NCBI GenBank assembly: GCA_905250025.1
Contig: CAJNOJ010000004.1
Span: 1-64,000 of the forward strand
Source: Adineta ricciae
Lineage: Eukaryota; Rotifera; Eurotatoria; Adinetida; Adinetidae
Reading direction: 5' to 3'
Length of the DNA stretch: 64,000 bases
Shown here: in pieces, positions 1-9,272 of the stretch
How the letters are laid out: each line of letters opens with the position of its first letter
Numbering within the stretch: the stretch's first letter is position 1
Notes under the pieces: generated by a model
The model's database searches: none
Told to the model about the DNA's origin: nothing
Seen by the model: only the letters and a program-made list of their open reading frames with translations
Translations under genes and position numbers: made by a program

Positions 1-734
1 ACAGCACAGCACACAGGACAACGCACAGCACAACACATAGTACTACCCATTCAACAACTCATGAGACAACAACTCACAGTACTACGCACTCAACAACACA
101 CAGCACCACTCACAGCACAACACATAGTACTACCCATTCAACAACTCACAGTACTACGCACTCGACTACCGCGAAAGTAACGCATCCGTGGACGCCGGCT
201 ACCAAGCACTCGACGACGGAGGAAGACTGTGAGGAAACTACTCATGGTGGCAGGAGAACCAGCACGCATAGTTCCACGCACTCAACAACACACAGCACGA
301 CGCACAGCACGACACATAGTACTACCCATTCAACGACTCACAGTACTACGCACTCGACAACCGCGAAAGTAACGCATCCGTGGACGCCGGCTACCAAGCG
401 CTCTACGACGGAGGAAGAATGTGAAGAAACGACTTTCGGTGCTAAGAGAAGTATGTCGCATAGCATAGTGCACCCGCCAATGCATAGTGGTTGGCTGCCG
501 GGGATACAGAGTGGAAGTGAAGCGATTTGGTCTGACGCGAAAGTATGGGCTAGTGGTGATTTGGATCTTGATGGAAATGGGCATGCATGGAAGAGTTGGA
601 CGTCACAGTCGACGGTGATGAGGGCGCTGATAGGTAGAGGAACAACGGGCGGTGCATTGGTTCATCAGTCTGAACCGGATGGATGGAAGAAGGCGCTGGG
701 TATTTCGGTGCATGGGTCTGGTAAAAGGAAGTAG
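1..734 (+). CDS. 3' end of a Thr/His/Ser-repeat protein (5' end outside window)
   Basis: The frame is open from base 3 to a TAG at 732-734, so this is the last part of a gene that starts upstream. The first ~140 codons are almost only Thr, His and Ser in a THSTT pattern. They are interrupted twice by a block beginning AKVTHPWTPATK and followed by an acidic TTEE-C-EETT stretch. The last ~95 residues are not repetitive and hold several Trp (WLPG, WSDAKVW, WKSW) and a short DLDLDGNG segment that could bind a metal. The protein ends in a basic GSGKRK tail. I do not recognise the family. Thr/Ser-rich repeats are common in secreted mucin-like or surface proteins, but no signal peptide can be seen because the N-terminus is missing. 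Base composition is clearly more GC-rich (line 361-420 is 37/60 G+C) than the flanking DNA, partly because of the repeat. Confidence 0.75.
   Translation, partial: STAHRTTHSTTHSTTHSTTHETTTHSTTHSTTHSTTHSTTHSTTHSTTHSTTHSTTAKVTHPWTPATKHSTTEEDCEETTHGGRRTSTHSSTHSTTHSTTHSTTHSTTHSTTHSTTHSTTAKVTHPWTPATKRSTTEEECEETTFGAKRSMSHSIVHPPMHSGWLPGIQSGSEAIWSDAKVWASGDLDLDGNGHAWKSWTSQSTVMRALIGRGTTGGALVHQSEPDGWKKALGISVHGSGKRK
3..430 (+). repeat. 192-bp tandem coding repeat with nested THSTT triplets
   Basis: The identical string gcgaaagtaacgcatccgtg begins at 171 and again at 363, a spacing of 192 bp or exactly 64 codons. Between these anchors are short 12-15 bp units encoding THSTT. Unit length is a multiple of three, so gain or loss of copies keeps the frame open. 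The array continues off the left edge of the window. Confidence 0.85.
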
Positions 735-1889
735 TTGTGAAAAAAGAATGATTATTTTTTTTTCTGCATTGGTTTTCATTTAATGCTTTTGATATTTTTC
801 AGTTGCTTTTTCTTGTTTTTGCCCAGAAGCCGTTTTTTTGCTAATAAAATAATTATCGCCTATGGAATTTGGATTGTTGATGCGACGCTGTTTTCTGTTA
901 ATGGGCCAAAAGTTTGGAATGAGTGGAAGTGATCAGATAGGAAATATGTTCAGGATCGGTGAAAAGTTTATTGTAGGGTTCCGATAGGCTTTGTGTAGTT
1001 GATTAAGTAAAAAAAGGTATAGTCGATGCTGTTGGAAACTAGTATTTTTGAGAATTGATATAGATAGAGTGAAATTGTGGTGTAGAAAAGACGGTGCGAA
1101 AATAATTGTGGAACAGCGAAAAGTGGATTTGAGATTTCGATCTAATAATATATGGAAGGTGAACTATGGATGAAATATGTAGAAATAGTACTATTCTGGA
1201 AAATGAGGAATACTTTCACGTATATAACTGTTCGAATAAGAAGTAGCCGTGCGAAAGTTCCGGTTCAGTTCAAATAGCGGGACTCACGTCACCTATTTCA
1301 GATCGCAGGAATTGAAGTGGGTGGTTAGTTGAATAAAGAAGGACTTGTTGAGTCTCGTTTTCACCAGTTTCTTTTTGATGAACTGTCGAATACTGCAGCT
1401 GAGGGACCCTGAACTGGTCGTGCGAGTTCGCATGAACCGGTTGTAACCAGTTCTACGGCCCACAACTGTCACACACCCAATAAGAAGCTAGGGTATTACC
1501 AAAGGACGCTATCTGGTGTGTACTTTTATGCATAGCGAGCAAGGTTATTTTGAATGATTCGTTGAAAAGATAATTGAAGCTGTTTTAGAATATCATGAAA
1601 AAGAAGTTACAATGATTATGAAACGTATTAGAGATCCGTCCGGACGAAGTACTACAAAGATCACACTCCACTCAGATCGTATGGGCGGAGAAAAATTTGA
1701 GCTTCATGAAGCAGTTTGCATGACGGTTGGAGCGTACTATAGTTCAGAATCTCTATTTATGCGATTTATTCTTTCGTTGCTTCAAAGGAACCTGTTCAGC
1801 TTTTAAGAGTTAGCTGAGAAAGCATAATATGAGCTTTATTTGTTTTAGAAAAAAGATTTCAGACTTATATCAGAAGATTTGCATAAGTT
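735..1889. other. no gene recognised between repeat-protein gene and LicD pseudogene
   Basis: Apart from the presumed 3' UTR, I see no convincing coding sequence in this stretch. Short open frames (for example 1612-1806) have no recognisable motif and no supporting splice sites. A small imperfect palindrome (gaactggt ... accagttc) lies at about 1410-1460. Confidence 0.5.
843..848 (+). terminator. possible poly(A) signal AATAAA
   Basis: An AATAAA hexamer lies about 110 bp after the TAG of the repeat-protein gene, in AT-rich DNA. It is a suitable polyadenylation signal for that transcript. Such hexamers also occur by chance at this AT content. Confidence 0.35.
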
Positions 1890-2867
1890 CTAATCGTATA
1901 TAACCGTATGTATGGTATGATTGTTATTTCTCAAGATTTCAATGGTTGAATTCGATTGATTATGCTCTTTGACAAATGGATAATATTGTTTTCGTTCGGA
2001 ACACTTAAATATGACGGGATCTTGGTTTTTTTTCACTCTTATGATCATAATCGTGAGTCTTGCATTCGTCGAAGTACTCAGGGCCAAATATTTTGCGCGG
2101 ATATCTCGCTGCCGGTAACCACAATTCTCCTAATGGTCGCATGGCCAGCGGACAAAAGAAGTTTACATCGAGACCATCATCAGGAGAGCCCATTTTCCAT
2201 ACAAGTGTTTCTTTCTTGAAGAAAACATAAATATCGAGAAATGGAAAATTCCATCCTCTTGACCCAGCGTATGGAGTATTTCGAAAGTAAACTTTGTAAT
2301 GCTCTTTTGTGTAATATCGACTGCTTCAAATGTAATGCAACACCAATGAATCGTTCAAGTTTTTGAATTCGTCAAGAAAACGATCTTTGCCTTCATCAGC
2401 TATCATTAAATCAACGTCAGTATCCCACGGAGTGATGTCATGATGTCTTGCCGCTCCTAACAATGACCCGTCGACTAGCATATATTCGATGCTGTTCTTT
2501 CGACATACACGATCGACAATTACCAATAGACGCATGAGAATACTATATTCACATCGATTGATATGACGAGGCATGTGCTATGGTGATTTCCAATGGGCGA
2601 TTGCTGAAATTGCCGATCAGTATCTAAACGATGTGCCATGTGAAGACATCAGATAGAAAATTCATCCAGTGGTACACTCTTACCTTCTACATTGTTCAAT
2701 TCTTGATAGATATCGCGAGATGTATACTGAGTGCTGGTTATATGTAATGGCGACAGCTGTGTCCGAACGTTTGGTTGAAGAAACGCGAAAATAGCACCAA
2801 TGGCCAGCAGACCAAGAATTACTTGGATGCATCGGACGCGACGAGTAAAGATTTGGTCAAAGAGCAT
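1890..2867 (-). pseudogene. decayed LicD-family gene, paralogue of the intact copy at 3141-4199
   Basis: Translated pieces in successive frames align end to end with the neighbouring intact gene. The N-terminal TM segment comes from 2867 downward, then CLHMAHR, the LicD core DGSLLGAARHHDITPWDTD, RPLGELWLPA, and the same C-terminal tail ending HTVIYD. The frame is broken repeatedly. A TGG codon of the intact copy (SLWCLHMAHR) is TGA here at ~2652. A deletion with frameshift and a TAG follow before the CEYSILMRL block. Another TGA falls after LVLHYI (~2326), and a frameshift lies near ~2050. The conserved acidic WDTD motif survives, so decay is probably recent. Protein similarity over the whole length shows tandem duplication followed by loss. 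Splicing around all lesions is unlikely, because no GT-AG pairs flank them. Confidence 0.85.
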
Positions 2868-3140
2868 GAAATGCCGCTTTCGTCGAGAAATATCTCTTGA
2901 ATATGATTTATTGAAATCGCTTTAGACATATTATACTGTATTCTTATCAGGAAAGATAATAACAAAATATTTCATACTCCGAAGCTCGAATAGCTAGATA
3001 CAGATACATGTTTTTGAGATAAAACGGAAAACATCACTTGGACCTGCACTGTATTTCAGCATATTCTGCGTCAAGTTTTTGAATTCTAAACGAATTGCAA
3101 TCATCAAGAGAGAAATAAAGAATATTTATTCGAAAAAAAA

Positions 3141-4199
3141 TCAATCATATGAAATTGTATGTATGATAGTATTGTTTATTTTTAAGACTTCAGTCGTCGA
3201 ATTTGATTGATTATTCCGTTCAACAAACGGGTAAAAGTCTTTTAAATCAGCGCATTTCTGCGAATTCACATAATCACCGGTTTCGTTTCTATGATTCCAC
3301 CAATGCGTCTTGCATTCATCAAACGGATCAAATTCGAATAATTTTTGAGGTTGTCTCGGCGCAGGCAACCATAATTCGCCTAATGGTCGCATCACTATTG
3401 GATAGTAATACTTGATATCTTGACCGTATTCTGGATACCCCATTGACCACACATGCGTTTCATTTTTTAGATAAACATAGATATCAATAAACGGAAAATT
3501 CCATGAATAACCTCCTGCCGATGGTGTGCTTCGAAAGAAAATTTTATAATATTCTTTCTTGTAATGTCTACTACCTAGAACACGATGAAGAACGATGGTT
3601 TCATTCATTTGATTGACTTGGTCGAGAAAACGATCTTTGCCTTCATCGGCTATCATCATGTCAGCATCGGTATCCCATGGAGTTATATCATGGTGTCTTA
3701 ACGATCCTAATAAGGTACCATCCGATATCATATATTCGATTTTATTCTTCCGGCAGATCCGATCAGCCACCATAAATAAACGCATAAGAATACTATGTTC
3801 ACATTTCGTTAAACGACGAGATAACAGTGGAGTCGATTTCCAATGTGTATAGTAATAAGGTAAACGCTGGAGTCTGGTTGGATCGACGGACGGTGCGTGA
3901 AGAACTGGTGTTCTGTAGAGTTGTCGGTCACTATCGAACCGGTGCGCCATGTGAAGACACCATAACGAGTAAGCATCCAGTGCAACACTCTCGTCTTCCT
4001 CATTGATTAACTCGTAGGCAACGTCTGGAGATACAGTTTCGATACTTGCTCTATCACATGACAATTGTTTCGTATAAAAGTTAGTGTTGAGAAATGAAAC
4101 GATTACAACTGCCCCGATCAGAGCAATGATCGTTTTCAGATGTTTATACCGACGTATATAGTACTGATTCAAGAACATGAAGTGTTCGTTATTCTTCAA
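3141..4199 (-). CDS. LicD/fukutin-type nucleotidyl- or phosphotransferase, type II membrane protein (352 aa)
   Basis: This is one uninterrupted exon. A short cytosolic N-terminus is followed by one hydrophobic segment (about residues 24-40) and a lumenal domain. The core has the LicD family signature DGTLLGSLRHHDITPWDTDAD, with the acidic residues expected to bind metal and nucleotide, then WNFPFIDIYVY, VMRPLGELWLPA and a C-terminal DxxH-like region (DECKTHWWNH). Several NxS/T sites lie on the lumenal side. LicD domains occur in bacterial phosphocholine transferases and in the animal Golgi proteins FKTN/FKRP (ribitol-phosphate transfer). The topology suggests a Golgi glycan-modifying enzyme; the donor and substrate cannot be told. 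A degenerate tandem copy lies just downstream at 1890-2867. Confidence 0.85.
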   Translation of the reverse strand: MKNNEHFMFLNQYYIRRYKHLKTIIALIGAVVIVSFLNTNFYTKQLSCDRASIETVSPDVAYELINEEDESVALDAYSLWCLHMAHRFDSDRQLYRTPVLHAPSVDPTRLQRLPYYYTHWKSTPLLSRRLTKCEHSILMRLFMVADRICRKNKIEYMISDGTLLGSLRHHDITPWDTDADMMIADEGKDRFLDQVNQMNETIVLHRVLGSRHYKKEYYKIFFRSTPSAGGYSWNFPFIDIYVYLKNETHVWSMGYPEYGQDIKYYYPIVMRPLGELWLPAPRQPQKLFEFDPFDECKTHWWNHRNETGDYVNSQKCADLKDFYPFVERNNQSNSTTEVLKINNTIIHTISYD

Positions 4200-4415
4200 C
4201 TAATACGATGAGATAATCTGTGTTCGAACAGATATTCGACTGTACATAGTTCTCTGTATGATGAAGCATTTTGATTTTCATTCTTCAGACAGCAAAATGG
4301 CACATTCTTTTTCATATATGAAAAGAGAATCGTGATCAACAGGACAGAGAAAAGAAACATGGATGAAATGCTTTGCTAATCAGAGTAAACTATTCGCGCG
4401 AATGTCACATCTAGT

Positions 4416-5390
4416 CTATTGTGGACAAACGTTTGGCACAGGTAGTTTAGGCAGCCAAGTAGCATCCAATAATGGTGGTTTATTGGCTTTATAGAAGAGA
4501 GGATCAGCACGAGTGAATAATCCAATGTAAAGCGGTGCTGTGAGAAGAAGAAACGTATGTGTCAAGGCTATTCCGAATATTTTCGGAACAGTAAATGGAC
4601 ACTGAGCTACAATGCAACAGGCAATTCCTTGTAAAACGAAGAACGTAAACGCAGGTAATGGAGATGATGCTCCGAATGCTGCTGTTGCCACATGTGCGTG
4701 TAGGAAACCACTGACTACAAAACATGCTAAAGCAGCAAACATAGCTGATGACTTGAACAAACGGCGAATCGGATCAAATAGTGATTCTTTGAGTAGTGTA
4801 CCAACAAGGCGATTGTAACGACGGCCCCAAAACTCACGTAGAGATTTCGATAGAAACGGATAATCATTAAAATCTAATACAGTATATTGATGACGTGTGA
4901 CTAATCGTACGACAACGGCTTGTAAGTCATAGAAAAAAGTTCCCGAACAGATTGAAATATAGAACATTGCAAGTCTACCATAACTATCGTTTGGTGGACA
5001 AACGCGTAGCCATTGAAAAATCCATTGATTAATCAGAAGTTTTATGCTTGCACTGGCGAGATAAAAGCTCAAGGGTGTTTTTGACTGGCAACGTGTGACA
5101 GGAAGTAAAAACCAAAGGAATTTACAAATGTATGCTGGAAATGAACATGATTCATTTGGCGACAAGACAATTAAATGAAACAGACGAATTGATATCATCC
5201 AGTATAGCGAAACAGTCATCACTGATGACATTTGTACGTGTGGTAGATTTTGACAACCAGCGAATAGTAATATAGAACATGGGATCATTGTGAAGAGAGC
5301 TCGATGTGAACCATATCGAAGTGGTCGAATAACATAATAGCACAAAATAAGATGAACAGCCCACCCGAAACGAATTAACATTGGATCCAT
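4416..5390 (-). CDS. wax-synthase-like membrane-bound O-acyltransferase (324 aa)
   Basis: This is a single-exon, very hydrophobic protein with about eight predicted membrane segments. Near residue 185 it has SLREFWGRRYNRLVG. This is the SLR-FWGRRWN block of wax-synthase-domain MBOAT enzymes, which transfer an acyl group to an alcohol. About 50 residues later comes VVSGFLHAH, containing the S-G-x-x-H motif whose His is the probable catalytic residue. The length fits the plant/bacterial/fungal wax-synthase-like group (about 300-400 aa) rather than the longer animal MBOATs. The absence of introns in a window of heavily split genes and the type of domain make horizontal acquisition possible. The start ATG at 5390 is 345 bp from the divergent SIAE gene, so the two may share a promoter region. 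The product could be wax or other neutral esters in the ER; the substrate is inferred only. Confidence 0.75.
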   Translation of the reverse strand: MDPMLIRFGWAVHLILCYYVIRPLRYGSHRALFTMIPCSILLFAGCQNLPHVQMSSVMTVSLYWMISIRLFHLIVLSPNESCSFPAYICKFLWFLLPVTRCQSKTPLSFYLASASIKLLINQWIFQWLRVCPPNDSYGRLAMFYISICSGTFFYDLQAVVVRLVTRHQYTVLDFNDYPFLSKSLREFWGRRYNRLVGTLLKESLFDPIRRLFKSSAMFAALACFVVSGFLHAHVATAAFGASSPLPAFTFFVLQGIACCIVAQCPFTVPKIFGIALTHTFLLLTAPLYIGLFTRADPLFYKANKPPLLDATWLPKLPVPNVCPQ

Positions 5391-5735
5391 GCTGTTTTTT
5401 AATACTGAATGTATGTACGTTTGCTTTGTTTTTCTGTTATTTGCATTTTTCCTTTGACAGTTCTTCCATAAATAAATCAGGTAAATAGATGACGCCGTAT
5501 GACATCACATGTAAGTTTTGTATGATGCAACGTTGGTCAACACATATCGTGCTAACAGACAATTTTCATGTATGATCAACAATTACAAGCTTTGTTTATT
5601 GCTGATATGAACTTTCTTTGTGTTTTTTTTATCTATTTTTATCTCGTATGATAAAGATATGTTTGCTTGATAATGTGCGTTAACTATATCTTTGGTTGAG
5701 TAGAATTGACATACACATCATTTTTTTTTCAAAAA
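5391..5735. promoter_or_regulatory. divergent intergenic region between wax-synthase-like gene and SIAE
   Basis: These 345 bp separate two outward-reading start codons (5390 minus, 5736 plus) and so must hold the 5' UTRs and probably both promoters. The sequence is AT-rich, with T-runs near 5640 and 5720. I see no clear TATA box at a fixed distance. Confidence 0.4.
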
Positions 5736-7568
5736 ATGATTTCGGTTAAGTGTACACTCATAATTCTAACAATTTACTTTGCGACAGGTGAGCATACAGA
5801 GCGTTGGAACCGTTACATGGAGTTGACATTGTATTATATTTGATGATAGGTCATGCTATACCTCGATTCGCTAACTATATTCAAGATCATATGGTATTAC
5901 AGCGAGCTCCACAACGAGCGGTGATTTGGGGATTTGGAGACGCTAGTAAATTAACAACACTTCGAATGAAGAATCAGATTTATACAACGGTCAGTCGATC
6001 GGAATCAGCCAATGACTTGGGGGAATCCATCTGGTCGGTTACATTAGATCCTGTTAGTGATGAAGGTCCTTATGATATTCATGTGTCACAACCGTTAGCA
6101 AATGGCACACTTGTTACCATCGTTCTCCACGATGTCTTGTTCGGCGATGTTTGGATATGTTCAGGTCAATCGAATATGCAAATGGCTGTCACCGACATAT
6201 TTAACGCCACAGAAGAAATCAACACTGCTGGCAATTATCCAAAAATTCGAGTTTTTACTGCAGCTTTGAAACCATCAGACACGCCCATCGAAGAACTACT
6301 TGGTATTGTAGAGAACTGGTCCGTCGCATCAGCACAAAGTATTGGTGGACCAAGTTTCACTTACATGTCAGCTGTTTGCTGGCTATATGGTCGTCACATT
6401 CATGAAGCATTGGGTGGTCGACCTATTGGTCTTATAGCAACCAGTTGGGGTGGCACAGCCATTGAATTATGGATGCCACCGCAGGCCTTGCAAGAATGCG
6501 GTATTTCAGCGTAAATTTCGTTTTTTGCCGCTACTTATAGATCTTCTATAACCATCTCTTGCTTTTTTTACATATAGAAATGAAAAAGTGCCATTGCAAC
6601 CCGAGGGTAAATCGACAGAAATGATATCCTTAAGTAATTCAAATCTATTCAATGCCATGATCTATCCATTTACACGCATGGTTGTGTACGGTTCGATTTG
6701 GTATCAAGGTAAATCTCTACGTGCTTCTATTCCCTTTCGTCGAAACATTCCTCTAGGTGAAGCAAATGCTGGTTATAACACGGATAAATATAATTGTACA
6801 TTTGCAAAAATGATTGAGTCTTGGAGACAAACATGGAATCAACGCACAAATGGTATTACAGATGTACAGTTTCCATTCGGCTTTGTTCAAGTAAACACCT
6901 ACTCTCCATGGGGAGCTAAGTTCAAAGTTTCGATTTTATTTGTAGCTATCTACATGGACAAATACAAGCACGACGGTTGGTAACTTTCCAATTATTCGTT
7001 GGCATCAAACGTTTGACGTCGGTTATGTACCTAACAAGGTTGTGCCCAAAGTATTCATGGCGGTTGCTTTGGATTTACGTGATGATCCTAATGGGTAAAT
7101 AATTCATGAGAGAAAACATCAATACGTACTTAAAAATTTGATTTCAGCATCCATCCTCGAACCAAACATGACGTTGGCTACCGTTTATCGCGTGCGGGTT
7201 TATCTGTTGCATACAACCAACAAGTTGAATATCAAGGTCCTATTGTATCCAGTGTTGTCTACACGAGTGGTAGCAAAACAGTAAACATCACCTACACCGG
7301 TGTACAAAACATCGAACTACGAAATCCAAATGGCTTCGAAGTTTGCTGTCAAGGTAGTAGCTGTGCTCAAGACGGTTGGGAAGCAGCAAGTATAGCGAGC
7401 AAAGATGGATTGACAATTGTCGTCACTGTTTCACCGACGTGCGTCGGAAAACAACTTTATGGAATTCGTTATCTCTGGCATGAAACACCGTGTCCATTCA
7501 AAGAAGCAGCTCTCTACAGTTACACAGATCCTAATCTACCTTCGCCACCATACATGAAAATGTTCTAA
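5736..7568 (+). CDS. SIAE: sialate O-acetylesterase (515 aa, 6 exons)
   Basis: Exons: 5736-5787, 5850-6510, 6578-6708, 6757-6890, 6946-7094, 7148-7568. All five introns (48-67 bp) are GT-AG and the frame closes at TAA. The protein starts with a hydrophobic signal peptide (MISVKCTLIILTIYFATG). It continues with FANYIQDHMVLQRAP and VIWGFGD, then the nucleophile motif GQSNMQM (Ser about 125), and WYQGEAN across the exon 3/4 junction. Near the C-terminus, IHPRTKHDVGYR contains the His expected to complete the active site. The length is close to that of the human enzyme. The family removes O-acetyl groups from sialic acids or related sugars in lysosomes or outside the cell. Rotifers may use it on other acetylated glycans; that is inference. 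It is convergent with NAA10. Confidence 0.95.
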
Positions 7569-8139
7569 TCACTACATGCGATATTTTTCTTCTTTTTCTC
7601 TTTAATTTCATTTCTAATTATCTAACTCGTTAACTCTTTCTTGATTGATAGTAATTGAAGAATTAATGACGTCATCATAATCTGAATTCGCATGTATATT
7701 CATTTCTTCTGTTCATTCAAAGACAACAGATTGCATAATGATAGTCCATTGATACGCGATCAATATTTTTCACATATCATTCAACATCATCGAATGGTAA
7801 CAGATTAGATCTAGACATGTTCTTTTTCTTCTTCGAATCAGTCTGCAGCTAATTTTGTAAAATAAATGTTTTCTCCGAGAGACACTAATGAAATTAAGCC
7901 GGAAGACTAATCATTGAGCTTTCGGTCTAGCAATAGGAATGACGTCGAACAACGCCCACTGATCATACATGAGAGACGACCATGTGAAAATTTCGTTTCC
8001 AACTCTGACAATATCCGAGAAAATGATGAAATGTAGCGGAAAAGATAAATGTCACATAGGATCAAAAAAGAAAAGACAAGCTCAAACGTTTTCATGTGTT
8101 CGAATCTGTTGAAAAACCTGCGCTTATGCGAATGTGTTC
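7569..8139. other. convergent 3' region of SIAE and NAA10
   Basis: These 571 bp lie between two stop codons that face each other. An AATAAA-like hexamer occurs around 7860. Open frames on either strand (for example 7907-8095) have no recognisable product. Confidence 0.5.
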
Positions 8140-8836
8140 TTATTGTAATATTCTCATCGATGTTAGATCACGTCGCATTGAATAGGCATCTTCTCCATCG
8201 GCATAATATCGAGGATCCCGATCATGAACGCTACAACGAAATTCGGTTTCATGAAACTTTCAATCATCGTCGACGACTTACGCGAAGCCAAGAGCGTTCT
8301 GGTAAAGATGTAGAGCTGCGCGATTGCCAACACGTACATGTAGAGAGACGTATTTAGCGTTGAAGTTGTCTACCATTGCTCGACTCGCTTGTTCCATTAG
8401 TTTTTGTGCAATACCGAGTCGACGATGTGTTCGACGAACAGCCTTTGAAAACGATTTCACGGTGAATTTAAACGAAAAATGCCTACCAGTGAAGTTATAT
8501 GACCATGTGGTACACTATTCTCACCTTCGTCTTCCCTTTGATGAAATAGATTAGCGAATGAAAGAAGAGAATCAGAAGATGAAATACTTTACATCTTCGC
8601 TAAAACATAACCGACAATCTTGCCGGAATCGTCTTCAGCGACGTAGGACAACTGTGGCCAAGATAATTCATGGTAAAAATAGTATTTAAGTTGATAATTC
8701 TCAGGTAAACAGAGTAAATTACAATTCTGCATATTGATTAAATCTTCGGTCTACGAAAAAAAAAGGAAAGGTGAAGCCTTCTTTTTGATAATCAAACACA
8801 TCAAATTCAACTCACAGTTGCGTTACGGATAATCAT
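8140..8836 (-). CDS. NAA10: N-alpha-acetyltransferase 10, NatA catalytic subunit (159 aa, 5 exons)
   Basis: Exons (minus): 8836-8816, 8750-8593, 8535-8487, 8442-8282, 8230-8140. They sum to 480 nt with every junction in frame. The product begins [15 protein letters not shown] and then has [10 protein letters not shown] and [38 protein letters not shown] includes the RxxGxA acetyl-CoA loop of GNAT enzymes. [12 protein letters not shown] and [15 protein letters not shown] follow. This is nearly residue-for-residue the NAA10/NAA11 GNAT domain. NatA acetylates the N-termini of nascent proteins after Met removal, bound to NAA15 at the ribosome. The protein stops just after the catalytic domain and so lacks the long acidic tail of vertebrate NAA10. 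The start is 436 bp from the divergent DGK gene. Confidence 0.95.
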
Positions 8837-9272
8837 TGTTTACTGTGAAATCAGTTCAAAAGATCTTCTGTTTTGAATTTTTCATAAAATTATAACTGGC
8901 GACATCTGTAAACAACAATCAATTTTCGTTCTTTTATCGTCTGATTTTAAATTTTAAATTTCTAAAAAAGCTTTTTCATGATTTTTGTCGGCAAATCTGT
9001 CATGTTGATCTGGTTGTTTTAATCGAAACTGAGAATCGAGAGTAGCTCGTTGAGTGGAGTTTCTTATTCTCTATGTAATCATGGCCGTTGATGATGTCGG
9101 TGCATGTATGAGTTCCGATTGAGAAAAACTCAACATAAACAAACAAACAAACATACCCATATTACGACGAAACATAAAAAAGCATGATTCCTCAATTCTT
9201 TCAAATCTCAACATTTAATCACTGTCCAGTCTCTTTCAACTCGCCCGTGCGTCGAAGACGCCGTCTATTTTG
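8837..9272. promoter_or_regulatory. divergent intergenic region between NAA10 and DGK-theta
   Basis: The 436 bp between the two outward-facing ATGs must carry both 5' UTRs and probably promoters. The region is AT-rich, with short A/T runs near 8940-8970 and an (aaac)n-like stretch at ~9135. No specific factor site can be called with confidence. Confidence 0.4.

Noticed and set aside
2005..2867. Separate small genes in the LicD-like pieces
   Set aside because: The pieces are collinear fragments of one gene, separated by stops and frameshifts when compared with 3141-4199.
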